NCBI RefSeq assembly: GCF_014201875.1
Contig: NZ_JACHFL010000040.1
Location: 1 to 12,906 of the forward strand
Direction of reading: 5' to 3'
DNA length: 12,906 nucleotides
DNA from: Deinococcus humi
GTDB lineage: Bacteria; Deinococcota; Deinococci; Deinococcales; Deinococcaceae
The position numbers and the translations under genes are program-made. The notes beneath the pieces were generated by a model that saw only the letters and a list, made by a program, of their open reading frames with translations, was not told where the DNA came from and made no database searches. Positions 1 to 8,999 of this stretch are shown in pieces. Numbering within the stretch: position 1 is the first letter of the stretch; each line of letters starts with the position of its first letter.

Positions 1-590
1 GTCAGGGCGACGTGCTGGTCACGCCCGCGCAATTGATCAAGGTGCTGTCCACGGTCATCAACGAGGGCCAGGAGCGTCCGCTGACCGTGATTCAGGCCGA
101 GGGCGGCAAATCCCCCGCGCGGCCCACACCCACCAGCGTGGTCGAGAATGGCAACACCGACGTGTTCAGGTTCGTCAAGGAGGGGATGGACTGGACGGTC
201 AGCATTCCCAGTGGCACCGCCAGCACCAAGCTGGGCAAGCACCTTTTCCCGGTGGTCACGGCAGGGAAGACCGGCACCGCCGAGAACGGCGTCAGCGCCC
301 GCCCCGACAAGGGCTACGCCTACACCCACGCGTGGTACGAAGGCTACGGACCGGTTGGTGACCCCACCTTCGCCGTGGTGGCCTTCTTCCAGAATGGCGG
401 CGAGGGCTACGGCCCCGGCATCAACGCGGTCAAGCGCATGTTCGCCGCCCGCTGGTGCGTCAACCTGGACGACAGCCCCCGGCTCAGTGCCCTTCCGCTG
501 GATCAGCAGCAACCCTGTCTGGGCGAGCTGGACCATATGCGCGAGGTCTACAAGATCCGGGCTGAGCGCGAGGCGACGGGGGAACCGTAA
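1..590 (+). CDS. Penicillin-binding protein (peptidoglycan D,D-transpeptidase), C-terminal part
   Basis: This is the end of a class B type penicillin-binding protein, which cross-links peptidoglycan stem peptides on the outer face of the membrane. The gene enters from the left edge. The first whole codon is at base 3 and the frame reads QGDVLVTPAQL, the conserved segment that follows the SxN motif in this family. The third transpeptidase motif, KTGTAEN, is present near bases 268-288 and is followed by the family-typical FAVVAFFQNGGEGYGPG strand. The last 45 or so residues (two Cys, many charged residues) are a variable tail. The stop is TAA at 588-590. The catalytic Ser and SxN motifs lie outside the window, so PBP2-type against FtsI-type cannot be settled. 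The gene appears intact up to its end. Confidence 0.9.
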   Translation, partial: QGDVLVTPAQLIKVLSTVINEGQERPLTVIQAEGGKSPARPTPTSVVENGNTDVFRFVKEGMDWTVSIPSGTASTKLGKHLFPVVTAGKTGTAENGVSARPDKGYAYTHAWYEGYGPVGDPTFAVVAFFQNGGEGYGPGINAVKRMFAARWCVNLDDSPRLSALPLDQQQPCLGELDHMREVYKIRAEREATGEP

Positions 591-635
591 CGGTTTTTCT
601 ATCCGCTGCCCCGACTGGGGCGTTACACCATACAT

Positions 636-931
636 TTGTTCCGGGCGCTTTCGGATCCAACGCGCGTCCTGTTGCTGCTGGGGAGAACAGGTTGTCCATG
701 ACCTGACTGTGCTCCTCGGATAGCCTCAAAGCACTGTCAGCCGCCACCTGGGCGTGCTTCGTCTTGCACACCTGTTTATCACCCGCCGGGACGGCCCGCG
801 TGTACACTACCTCCTCGCGGACACCCCCCTTCGCCGCCCTGCTCACCCAGGCCTTCATTCACGCCGAACACCGCCGGTTGGAACTGCCCGATCACCACCT
901 GCCCAAGCAGCTGTCCGGCGGTGTGCATTGA
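636..931 (+). pseudogene. ArsR/SmtB-family winged-helix regulator, degraded
   Basis: This is a dead ArsR-like DNA-binding repressor that can be read by joining frames. Bases 639-683 give FRALSDPTRVLLLLG, the start of helix 1 in this family. A one-base excess in the GGGG run at 680-683 shifts the frame to GEQVVHDLTVLLG. A TAG at 721-723 interrupts it, and the same frame resumes with PQSTVSRHLGVLRLA, the recognition helix, and the wing RRDGPRVHYLLAD. A second excess base in the C run at 824-829 shifts to FAALLTQAFIHAEHRRLELPD, ending in TGA at 929-931. No start codon is evident in the right frame. The stop overlaps the TTG start of the next dead gene, so the pair was probably a co-transcribed regulator plus transporter. 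The signal recognised by the regulator cannot be inferred. Confidence 0.85.
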
Positions 932-1400
932 ACGTCTTGGCGCTGTTCGGCTCCCTGCGCAACGCCCGCTTCGCCCGGCTATACACCGCCCAGACCATCA
1001 GTCAGATCGGCGACGTCCTCAGCTGGGTGGGCCTGTCCCTTCTCGCCGCAAGCTTGCTGGCCCCGGTCAGGCCCCTGCCGTGCTGGCATCGTCCTGACCC
1101 CACGGGTTACCGCCTTCGTGCTGCTCAGCCCACTGGCCGGCGTCCTGGCCGCCCGCGTCAACCGCCGCCCGGTGCTCGTCACCTGCAGTTTCGGACGGAT
1201 GGCCATGCTGAGTGTCACGTTCTTCATCACGCCGGTCTGGCAGAACTACGTCCTGACGGTTGCGCTCAATGCCCTGACGGCTTCCTCACGCCCAAAAACC
1301 AGGCCACCGTACCGCTGGTGGTGCGCCAAGACGATGCCCACTTGGCGTTTTCGCTCTCCAGCGCGCCCACGGAATCGCTGGGCATCTTCACCGTCGCCTT
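928..1400 (+). pseudogene. MFS transporter, N-terminal remnant with frameshifts
   Basis: These are the remains of a 12-helix major facilitator transporter. The likely TTG start at 928 overlaps the regulator stop. The first helix region reads NARFARLYTAQTISQIGDVL. Two single-base losses, in CCCCGG near 1061-1066 and in TGGCAT near 1085-1088, move the frame to TPRVTAFVLLSPLAGVLAAR with the loop motif RVNRRPVLV. A third loss near 1280-1282 returns to LTPKNQATVPLVV and QDDAHLAFSLSSAPTESLGI. Similarity then stops abruptly near 1395-1400, so only about 160 of the roughly 400 residues usual for MFS proteins remain. Coupling to an ArsR-type repressor suggests a drug or metal-type exporter, but the substrate is unknown. 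Confidence 0.85.
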
Positions 1401-1501
1401 GCGAGCCCTTCACACTTTGAACTCGCACCCAACAGCGGTGAACGTGGCGCGCTGGCCAGACCTTTACACAACCAAAACACGGCCCCGGTACGGTGGGAGA
1501 C

Positions 1502-2464
1502 ATGAACCCACCAGAACCTGGAAAGGGTGAAGCGTGGAAACGTCCCGGTGACGGTGCCTCAGGCCGGGCGCAGCCTGCTGACTCAGAGCTCTCTGATTCC
1601 CTGGCAGAGCAGGCCGCCCTGATTCTGGAGCGCTCGCGCCTGTGGGTGCCGCTGGTCCTGCTGGGTCTGGCTGGAGCGGCATTAATGGCGCTGGGCGGGC
1701 AGGAACTGAAGACTGCTGCCGGCTGGCTGTACCGGAGCGCAGCCGAGTTGGGCGGGCGGCTGAGCGAACCGGTCAACGCCCTGCGGCTGCAGACCGGCTC
1801 CTCGCTGCTGACGCCCTTTCTGCTGGGCCTGATGGCCGCAGTGGCCCCGTGCCAGCTGTCGAGCGGCGCAGCGGCCCTGGCGTACGTGGTCAAGGATGGC
1901 CGAGGCGGGCAACCGCACCGGCGGGCCGCCGCGTACCTGCTGGCGCGCGTTCTGGTCTATGGGCTGGGTGGCGCAATCATCCTGGCCCTCGTTGGAAAGA
2001 CGGTACCGGCTCCAGTGGAGTTCTTCACCAGCGTGCGGCGGGTGCTTGGCCCGCTGACGCTGCTCTCGGGTCTGGTGATGCTCGGGTGGGTGCGCTGGCG
2101 CTGGGTACTTGGCACCGATCTGACCGACCGCATACAAGGGGTCTGGCAGCGGCGCGGCGGCATCTGGGGCGCGTTCGCCCTAGGACTAGCCTTCAGTTTC
2201 ACCTTCTGTCCGACGCTCTTTCTGCTGTTCTTCGGTCTGACGCTGCCCCAGGCGCTGACTGCGCCCGCCGGCACGCTTTATCCGGTCCTCTTTGCCTTGG
2301 GCATGAGCGCGCCGCTGCTGATCCTGGTCGGGCTACTGCCCGCCCAGGGCACTACAAATCCAGCCGCGCAGGCCCGCCGCCTGGGCCAGCTGGTTACGCC
2401 GCTGGCAGGCGCGGTGTTTGTGCTGGCGGGCTTTTTCGACACCTTCGTGTACTGGTTAATGTGA
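1502..2464 (+). CDS. CcdA/DsbD-type membrane thiol:disulfide electron carrier
   Basis: This 320-residue integral membrane protein most resembles the cytochrome c biogenesis/DsbD transmembrane family, which passes electrons from cytoplasmic thioredoxin to thiol proteins outside the membrane. After a hydrophilic N-terminus of about 47 residues there is one hydrophobic segment (about 48-65), a linker, and then the six-helix core from about 103. Cys117 lies in the helix-breaking APCQLSSGAAA motif and Cys236 in FCPTLFL. These are the two Cys expected as the redox pair in this fold. ATG 1502 was chosen; GTG 1493 in the same frame is possible, and neither has an ideal ribosome site. The gene ends 19 bases before the TlpA-type gene, its likely redox partner. 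The N-terminal extension is longer than in minimal CcdA proteins. The exact client is an inference. Confidence 0.8.
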   Translation: MNPPEPGKGEAWKRPGDGASGRAQPADSELSDSLAEQAALILERSRLWVPLVLLGLAGAALMALGGQELKTAAGWLYRSAAELGGRLSEPVNALRLQTGSSLLTPFLLGLMAAVAPCQLSSGAAALAYVVKDGRGGQPHRRAAAYLLARVLVYGLGGAIILALVGKTVPAPVEFFTSVRRVLGPLTLLSGLVMLGWVRWRWVLGTDLTDRIQGVWQRRGGIWGAFALGLAFSFTFCPTLFLLFFGLTLPQALTAPAGTLYPVLFALGMSAPLLILVGLLPAQGTTNPAAQARRLGQLVTPLAGAVFVLAGFFDTFVYWLM

Positions 2465-2483
2465 TGATTGGAGTGATGTCCCC

Positions 2484-3314
2484 ATGCAACTGACGCCTGA
2501 CGCCATGAAACTGCTGGGACTGACCCTCGACTGGAATCGCCTGGCCCTGTTGCTGGGCACCTTCGCGCTGCTCACGCTGGTGGGTCGTCGGCGCGACGCC
2601 TTGCTGGATCGGGCCGCGATGTGGGGCCTGGCTACGGGTCTGCTGGGCGGCCGCCTGGTGACCACATTGCCGTCCTGGCACGCGTTCCAGGGTCAGGGCT
2701 GGGAACTGGTGCGCTCGGTGCTCGACCTGCGTACCGGGACCCTAAGCCTGGGCTGGGCGCTGGGCTTTACCCTGCTGACGATGCTGGTGATCGCCCGGCG
2801 CCGCGTGCCCGAACTTCTGCCAGCGCTGCTGGGCGCCGGGCTGATCGGTGTAGCGCCGCTGCTGCTCAAGCCGGCCCCCACGCTGAGTACGGTGCCGGGC
2901 ACCATGCCCCTGGAGCGCTACGCCTCGCTGGGTGCCCAGGCTACGCCAGTGACCTTCAATGACTTGCCCGGCCCAACTCTGGTCAACGTCTGGGCATCCT
3001 GGTGCCCGCCGTGCCGCCTGGAGATGCCCCTACTGGTGGACGCCTCGCGGCGTGGGTACCCGGTGACGCTGGTCAATTCAGCCGAGCCGCCGGCCACCGT
3101 GGCGGCTTACCTGCAAAGCGTGGGCTTTCCCAGCGCGTACTTCCGGGACAGCGGCGCTGCGTCGGGAGCGCTCCAGATCAGCGGCCTGCCCACCACCCTG
3201 CTCATCGCTCCTGATGGCCGCGTCCTGGAGCGCCACTTCGGCCCGCTGAGCGCTGCCCAGCTCCAGTCGATCTTCGACCGCAACGGCATCAGGCCGGTGA
3301 TGGGGATGAAGTGA
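2484..3314 (+). CDS. TlpA/ResA-like thioredoxin fused to a multi-pass membrane domain
   Basis: This 276-residue protein has two parts. Residues 1-130 hold about four hydrophobic segments (near 20-34, 45-62, 87-104 and 110-128). The pattern GGRL then W..F then RTGTLSLGWALG recalls the prolipoprotein diacylglyceryl transferase (Lgt) fold, but the position of the usual FHGG motif reads LGWA, so Lgt activity is unlikely. Residues 140-276 are a TlpA-type thioredoxin domain with WASWCPPCRLEMP (Cys174 and Cys177) and the cis-Pro loop SGLPTTLLI (Pro236). It should reduce or oxidise thiols outside the membrane, fed by the upstream CcdA-like carrier. The start is supported by GGAG at 2470-2473, and the spacing to the upstream gene indicates an operon. 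The membrane part may simply anchor the domain. Confidence 0.85.
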   Translation: MQLTPDAMKLLGLTLDWNRLALLLGTFALLTLVGRRRDALLDRAAMWGLATGLLGGRLVTTLPSWHAFQGQGWELVRSVLDLRTGTLSLGWALGFTLLTMLVIARRRVPELLPALLGAGLIGVAPLLLKPAPTLSTVPGTMPLERYASLGAQATPVTFNDLPGPTLVNVWASWCPPCRLEMPLLVDASRRGYPVTLVNSAEPPATVAAYLQSVGFPSAYFRDSGAASGALQISGLPTTLLIAPDGRVLERHFGPLSAAQLQSIFDRNGIRPVMGMK

Positions 3315-3402
3315 GGGTGTTGAGTACCCCGCACAGGACGCTGGGGTCCCAGGGATGGCAGGCGGGCGTCTGGGAGGCTGGATGTGCTTCGGCGCGAGGT
3401 TA

Positions 3403-3423
3403 CTGGCCGCTGCCTCCGGCCAG
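3403..3423 (+). terminator. Possible terminator hairpin after the TlpA-type gene
   Basis: A perfect 7-bp stem (CTGGCCG paired with CGGCCAG) around a 7-base loop lies 90 bases after the stop of the thioredoxin gene. No T-run follows, so it is only a weak candidate for ending or pausing transcription. It sits just upstream of the conserved promoter block of the truncated rhodanese. Confidence 0.3.
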
Positions 3424-3442
3424 CCGGCTCGATCTGCAGGGC

Positions 3443-3486
3443 GTCACATCCCCTGAACACTCGGGGCCTATGCTCACGACCAGGAG
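3443..3486 (+). promoter_or_regulatory. Conserved upstream block of the rhodanese remnant, with RBS
   Basis: This block closely matches the one before the intact rhodanese at 9732-9775. GTCACATCCCCTGAAC (3443-3458) corresponds to GTAACACAACCTGAAC. CCTGAACA is followed after exactly nine bases by TATGCT (3469-3474) here and TATGTT there. Both are followed by CAGGAGATT, with AGGAG (3482-3486 here) six bases before the ATG. TATGCT is a plausible -10 element. The -35 region is not convincing, so the CTGAACA part may be a regulator site instead. Confidence 0.5.
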
Positions 3487-3492
3487 ATTTAT

Positions 3493-3837
3493 ATGAACCG
3501 CATTCGACTGATCCGCACGCTGGTGGCCCTTTCCGGCACAGAGCTGGCCCGGCCTTCGGGTACAACCATCGGTGTTCCTGGAAGCTCTTACTCATCGGTG
3601 ACGCCCCGGACGCTCGACACCCAGTTGAACAGCCAGGACTTTCTCCTAATCAGTGTCCATATCCCCTACGAGGGTGACCTTCAGGGCACTGACCTCTTGT
3701 TGCCTTTCGGTCAGGTGAAAGGCACCCCAGCCCTTGTCCCCTTGACGATCAACACAATTGCTCACCAGATCCCTGAGTTCCATCCAAAGCCGTTCTCACC
3801 GCCCCGCCATGCAAATGAGCGAGGCGGCGCGGCATGA
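3493..3837 (+). pseudogene. Exported rhodanese, truncated paralogue without the catalytic Cys
   Basis: The first 83 or so residues align with the intact rhodanese encoded at 9782-10249; by eye about half are identical. Shared features are the leader (LVALSGTELARPSG), the GSSYSSVTP segment, QDFLLISVHIPYEGDLQGTDL and the PAL segment. Similarity ends near base 3738, just before where the active-site loop should begin. About 33 unrelated codons follow, with no Cys. The product could not act as a sulfurtransferase. The promoter block and ribosome site are still well preserved, and the leader retains a hydrophobic core, though the cleavage region has changed from ALA-HP to ELA-RP. The stop (3835-3837) overlaps the ATG of the next gene. 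A small non-catalytic secreted protein is possible but less likely than a remnant. Confidence 0.75.
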
Positions 3838-4253
3838 TGGACCGCATGAGTCACCGACATGCCCCGCTGCTGACGCTGCTCCTCGCGCTGGGGACGGTGC
3901 CCACCCTGAGCAGCGCCGACGCCCGAGTGCGTCTGGGCGATACCCTGCCCGCCCACCCGTGGCAGGCCAGCGCTGACGCTAATGGCCGCGAGGTGGTGGT
4001 GGTCTACAGCTACAACTGCGGCGATCTGGGGGCGTTGTGGCAGGCGGTGATGGACAGCGACCTGCCCGTGCGGGCGGTGAATGCGGAGGGCACGCCCTCG
4101 CCCGCCCCGGCTGGCGTCAACTCCTGGCGCGGCGACGGGGCCACCGCCTTCGCCCGCGCCCTCAAGGTGAGCGCCTACCCCACAGTGTTGCTGGTGCAGG
4201 GGGACCGGATTTTGAACGCCTGGGAGGGGAATTTCACGGGGAAGCTGGAATAA
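3834..4253 (+). CDS. Small exported thioredoxin-fold protein with a single cysteine
   Basis: This 139-residue protein begins with a signal peptide: RHR near residues 7-9, hydrophobic LLTLLLALG, and probable cleavage near SSADA-RV at about residue 30. The mature part looks like a thioredoxin-type fold. A strand EVVVVYSYNC leads to Cys62 in NCGDLG, where a normal thioredoxin would have CxxC, and AYPTVLLV supplies the cis-Pro (Pro116) followed by the expected strand and GD turn. With only one Cys it cannot form an internal disulfide, so it may bind a partner thiol, a metal or a peroxide. ATG 3834 overlaps the previous stop; ATG 3837 and 3846 are alternatives, and GAGCGAGG lies upstream. It sits next to thiol-redox genes. 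The exact family was not recognised. Confidence 0.65.
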   Translation: MMDRMSHRHAPLLTLLLALGTVPTLSSADARVRLGDTLPAHPWQASADANGREVVVVYSYNCGDLGALWQAVMDSDLPVRAVNAEGTPSPAPAGVNSWRGDGATAFARALKVSAYPTVLLVQGDRILNAWEGNFTGKLE

Positions 4254-4256
4254 AAG

Positions 4257-4291
4257 GACACTGAAATGATTCAGTAGTCTGGAAACTTTTT
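4257..4291 (+). terminator. Rho-independent terminator candidate
   Basis: ACTGAA (4260-4265) pairs with TTCAGT (4270-4275) around a four-base loop, extended by GAC/GTC across a one-base bulge. Five T residues (4287-4291) follow eight bases after the stem. It lies immediately after the stop of the thioredoxin-fold gene, so it probably ends the left operon. Confidence 0.5.
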
Positions 4292-5084
4292 GACGAATGG
4301 CTATAGGATCGTCCATGTTGATGTGTAGCAACAAAACGGACGCCCTCAACGCAGATTCTAGCGGCCCCACTGCCAGAAACAGAACCTAATATATCGCTGT
4401 CAAGCTCGAAGGGGCCGCGCAGTGGCTCAGTCAGCATAGGGAAGGAGATCGTACGTCGAGCGGGCGATACAGGTGCCAGGGGAGGCGTCACAACGCGCGC
4501 TTGGGGCATGACTGACCTGTCGGCGCTGACGGCCTGACAAAAGTCATGAGAGCATCAAAGAATGTCGTCATCACGGGCAATAGAAAGAAGTAGAGTGGGG
4601 AGACGTCATGGATGACCCAGACGCAAGGAAGAGGAAAACGAGAGAACAGGACTGAACACGCCCATTACCTTCCAGACGAGTTCAGACTTGCGACAACTAA
4701 GAATTCCCTTCCAGACGTATTCAACGCCCTGGCCCCACCCTTTCTCATCTGTTTTGTCGGACCATCAGCTCGTCGGCGTCAGATGGTCAATGTGCTGACT
4801 ATCAAGAGTTTCCAGTCAAAAAAATGTGCTGTGTGGGACGTTCATTTCCGCATCAAAACGGAGAAAAGCACGGTCAGCACAGCGAATATCATTTCGACCG
4901 TGCTGGAGACGGAACGCGGTCAAGGTGGCGAAGAGGGGAATGGGAGGGATGAAGGGGAATGCAGTGCACCAGCAGCATGGAAATCACAACCGATTCCAGT
5001 TGAAAGGCGCTGAGAGCGAGATGTTCGGAGTCATCTATTTTTGACGTGCTGACCGTAGTTTTTCCGCATTGACCCTGCTCTTTT
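4292..5084. other. Gene-poor stretch, no assignable gene
   Basis: About 0.8 kb of noticeably lower GC than its surroundings. A plus-strand frame starting at ATG 4612 is open for 133 codons. Its composition is unlike the neighbours, its C-terminus is low-complexity, and I recognise no domain in it. Another frame is open from about 4325 to 4540 without a clear start. Two near-identical 17-base copies of CCTTCCAGACG(A/T)(G/A)TTCA occur at 4668 and 4707, and an 8-bp inverted repeat GCGGCCCC/GGGGCCGC occurs at 4361 and 4411. The region may be debris from old insertions, since it runs into an IS110 remnant. Confidence 0.5.
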
Positions 5085-5335
5085 GCCCATCCAGACGCTC
5101 TCCCTCAATTTTCTAGAAACTCTTGGACTATGGAGCGCAACCGACTGCACAGCAGCCGGGATGCGTACGTGCAACGTGATCTGCGAGAGGTGATCAAGTT
5201 TCTTGAAGCGTGCCGAGAACAGCTGGATCAGGCATTGCGAGAAGCCGTGCAGAGCGATTCGAAGTTCCATCTGACGTACTCGCTACTAACCTCGATATCA
5301 GGGGGCGGTCCAGTGGTGGCGTTAACGACAAGGCT
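5085..5335 (+). pseudogene. IS110-family transposase remnant
   Basis: The frame through ATG 5130 reads ERNRLHSSRDAYVQRDLREV, then an amphipathic helix FLEACREQLDQALREAVQ, then YSLLTSISGGGPVVAL. This is the hinge and the start of the C-terminal transposase_20-type domain (SIPGxGPV motif) of IS110-family serine-dependent transposases. The DEDD catalytic half is missing upstream and the Ser-containing C-terminal half is missing downstream. The fragment ends within about ten bases of the lnt stop codon. It is non-functional, and neither end of the original element can be recognised. Confidence 0.75.
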
Positions 5336-5340
5336 GAACC

Positions 5341-6828
<1,488 letters not shown>

Positions 6829-6894
6829 GATAGGGGCAAGCGGATGAGGAGGTCCGGCATGGGGGTAGGTCTTTCATGTGCTCATGCGCGGCGA

Positions 6895-7014
6895 TGAAAT
6901 TGCAGCACCTTGGCGGAGGGTCAGTTTGGGATGGGGGCTTGCTGCTCGAAAGCGACTGGCGAGCGGTAACCCAAGGATCAATGGCGGCGTTGCCGGTTGT
7001 AGAACACTTCAATC
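6895..7014 (-). mobile_element. IS3-family element, right-end fragment
   Basis: On the minus strand, 7013 down to 6921 reads IEVFYNRQRRH, then a TGA, then SLGYRSPVAFEQQAPIPN and a final TGA. This is the classic C-terminus of an IS3-family integrase-type transposase (YNxxRxHSSLGYxSPxxFE), with the Ser codon after RRH changed to stop. The following 25 bases up to about 6895 (TGAAATTGCAGCACC on the plus strand) probably represent the inverted terminal repeat. The fragment is cut exactly at the IS6 terminal repeat at 7015, and the remainder is not found on the far side at 9559. Confidence 0.75.
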
Positions 7015-7031
7015 GGTTGTGTTGCCTTAAC
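7015..7031 (+). repeat. IS6 left terminal inverted repeat
   Basis: GGTTGTGTTGCCTTAAC, a perfect 17-base match to the reverse complement of 9542-9558. It directly abuts the IS3-family fragment. Confidence 0.9.
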
Positions 7032-7298
7032 CGGATTGGGGTAGCCTCACCACCGTGACCGAAGGCACGCCCTACCGCCACCGCTTCCCAATGACCATCA
7101 TCCAGCACGCGGTTTGGCTCTACCACTGCTTCCCCCTCAGCTCTCGGGGCGTTCAAGAATTGCTGCATCAGCGCAGCCCAAAAGGTCAGTCACGAAACCC
7201 TCCGCGAATGGTGCATCAAGTTCGTCCCTCTCTTCGCGGCACACCTTCGTCCCTTCGTCACCGCGAACCCTGCCGGGGGTCGCGGTGGTATCTGGACG

Positions 7299-7305
7299 AG
7301 ATGTG
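7299..7305. repeat. Target-site duplication, left copy (AGATGTG)
   Basis: AGATGTG directly outside the left end of the IS1182-family element. The same seven bases sit directly outside the right end. Confidence 0.85.
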
Positions 7306-7325
7306 GATACTGTCGGCCAATTCAT
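7306..7325 (+). repeat. IS1182-type terminal inverted repeat, left
   Basis: Twenty bases starting GATACTGTCGGCC and ending TTCAT. It matches the complement of 9000-9019 at every position and lies at the 3' end of the transposase gene. Confidence 0.92.
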
Positions 7326-8993
7326 GCGGTCAGGCGCAGGGAGGCAAAGCGAGACGTCCTGGTCGAGGTTCTTGGGATGCCGGACAGCCATGCAGTCACC
7401 CTCACCGCATTGATTGCAGCGGCGACAGTGGCATGTTGGAGCGCCGTTTTTGCGAGCCCAACGTAGCGGGTCCGCCGGAGTCCAAAGGCTCGAATCCCCT
7501 GAGAAATCGTGCCTTCAATTCCTGCACGCACCTGGTACCGAGCTCACCACGTCGCGGACTGTTCCTCTTCCCGGGCCTGGAGCAGCGCTTCGTGCTGCTC
7601 CCTGGGATGCAGCACGATATGGCGGGGAGAGCTTTTCGAGCGTGTACACAGCGACCGAACGACACAGGGCGAACAGTCGGAACGGCTGAACTGCAGTTGG
7701 ATGATCCTGTTCCCAAAGGCGTCCTTTCCAGGACGCCATGCTGTCGAGGCGTGGCCTTGCGGGCAGGTGGCCTCCTGCCGCTCCCAATCGATCCGGAAAT
7801 TGGGGAGATCATAGCCCTGACTGGCCTTGGCTTGCCAACTGCTGTTGACCCTGAGTGGGCCAATCAAGGTGATCTTCTGGTGCTGACTGGTCACGAGCAG
7901 TTCAGCACCCCAGTATCCGGCATCCACCAGATGCTCTTTGGGACACAGGTTTTTCTTGATGAGCTTGTGTTGAATGGTGTGCGTACTGGCGACATCAGGG
8001 ATTTCGGCGTCACAGGTATCGCTGTCGACGATCAGATGAACATCGTCCTGGTCGCAAGTTTCGGTGTAGTGCACTTTGGAGCCCAGCCATTTGACGCCGC
8101 GCTTGTCGCTGAAATGGGCTTCAGGGTCATACGGGGAATGCACGCGCTCACCGGTCGGCAGCCATTCCCCAGGCTCTTTCCATCGGCAAGCGTCCGCTTG
8201 CCGATCAACGTGGTGCGCCCACACCCGCCGAAGGAGCTGTACCGCAGGACGTTCCCACAGGATTTGTATCGACCCTCCAGTGTCATGGGCCTGAATTGCC
8301 TCCAGCAGGGAAAAACCGTCCTGACCCACCTGAATGACAGAGGTCATGCGGGCCGGCGGGGCGTGTGGCAGATGTTTCTCCTCAATCCGCCATGAGGAGC
8401 GCTCGAACCAGGCTGGCGGAGCCACGTCTCGCAACCAGCCCGGCTCGACAGTGGCGAGGTCGTTCAATGCGGCTCGCAGCGTTTCGGCGATCAGTTCGGT
8501 CAAATGAATTTCGCGCACCGCAGCCAGGACATGGGTTGAGTCGGTTCGTTGCTTTCCTCGCGCCTTGACCAGCTTTTCTCCTCGAAACCGCTCCAACATC
8601 AAGTCGAGCAGCAGCGCACAGGCGCTGCTGCCCACCAAGCGACTGCGAAATTCGGACAGTACACTGAAGTGGAAGCCGGGATCTGTCAATTCCAGGGCCA
8701 GCGCGTATTTCCAGGAGGTATGCTCCCCGAACTGCATCGGCGGCTTGACGATCACTCAAATGCGCCATGAATTGCAGCACCGTCACCAAGGCCAGCCGCC
8801 AGGGAGAAAACGCAGGTGGGCCTCGCCGCGAATACAGCGTCTGGAAGGATTCATCCTGATACAGCTGCTGAAACGCATCCCGCAGCTTCGTCGCCACCGT
8901 GCCCTTGGGGAAGGCAAGCCGGGCCACCCGAGCGGTTTCTTCAGGGATGAGCTCCAGGGGCTGGATTTTCAGGGACATGTGCATACTCTGCAC
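7322..8993 (-). pseudogene. IS1182-family transposase with one frameshift and one stop
   Basis: Read on the minus strand, the N-terminal frame (ATG 8993) gives IPEETARVARLAFPKGTVAT and VTVLQFMAHLSDRQAADAV, the DUF772-type segment of IS1182 transposases. One extra C in CCCC (8725-8728) shifts to HTSWKYALALELTDPGFHF and FRSRL. Then come RTDSTHVLA (first catalytic Asp) and HLVDAGYWGAELL (second Asp), followed by a Cys-rich stretch TCPQGHAS...CSPCVVRSLC. A TGA at 7544-7546 interrupts the same frame, which continues as RAGIEGTISQGIRAFGLRRTRY, carrying the third catalytic Glu, to the stop at 7322. The enzyme is therefore inactive unless both lesions are bypassed. The otherwise good conservation implies recent decay. 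Confidence 0.88.
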
Positions 8994-8999
8994 CCACCG

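Noticed and set aside
754..1530. A 258-codon plus-strand open frame
   Set aside because: It is a chance join of the ArsR-type tail, pieces of the MFS gene in the right frame and out-of-frame stretches between them. The real reading needs frame changes.
3311..3496. A 61-codon gene directly after the TlpA-type gene
   Set aside because: It covers the hairpin and the conserved promoter block of the rhodanese remnant, and its product has no recognisable feature.
4361..4418. GCGGCCCC/GGGGCCGC as a terminator or riboswitch
   Set aside because: The 42-base loop and lack of a T-run or downstream gene give no support for either.
4612..5013. A 133-codon hypothetical gene
   Set aside because: Not called as a gene: no recognised domain, poor composition, a low-complexity end and competing start codons. 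It is kept as an open question within the unassigned stretch.
7055..8395. A 446-codon plus-strand open frame
   Set aside because: Only its first 80 or so codons are real (degraded IS6 transposase). The rest runs antisense through the IS1182-family transposase, whose minus-strand translation shows clear family motifs.
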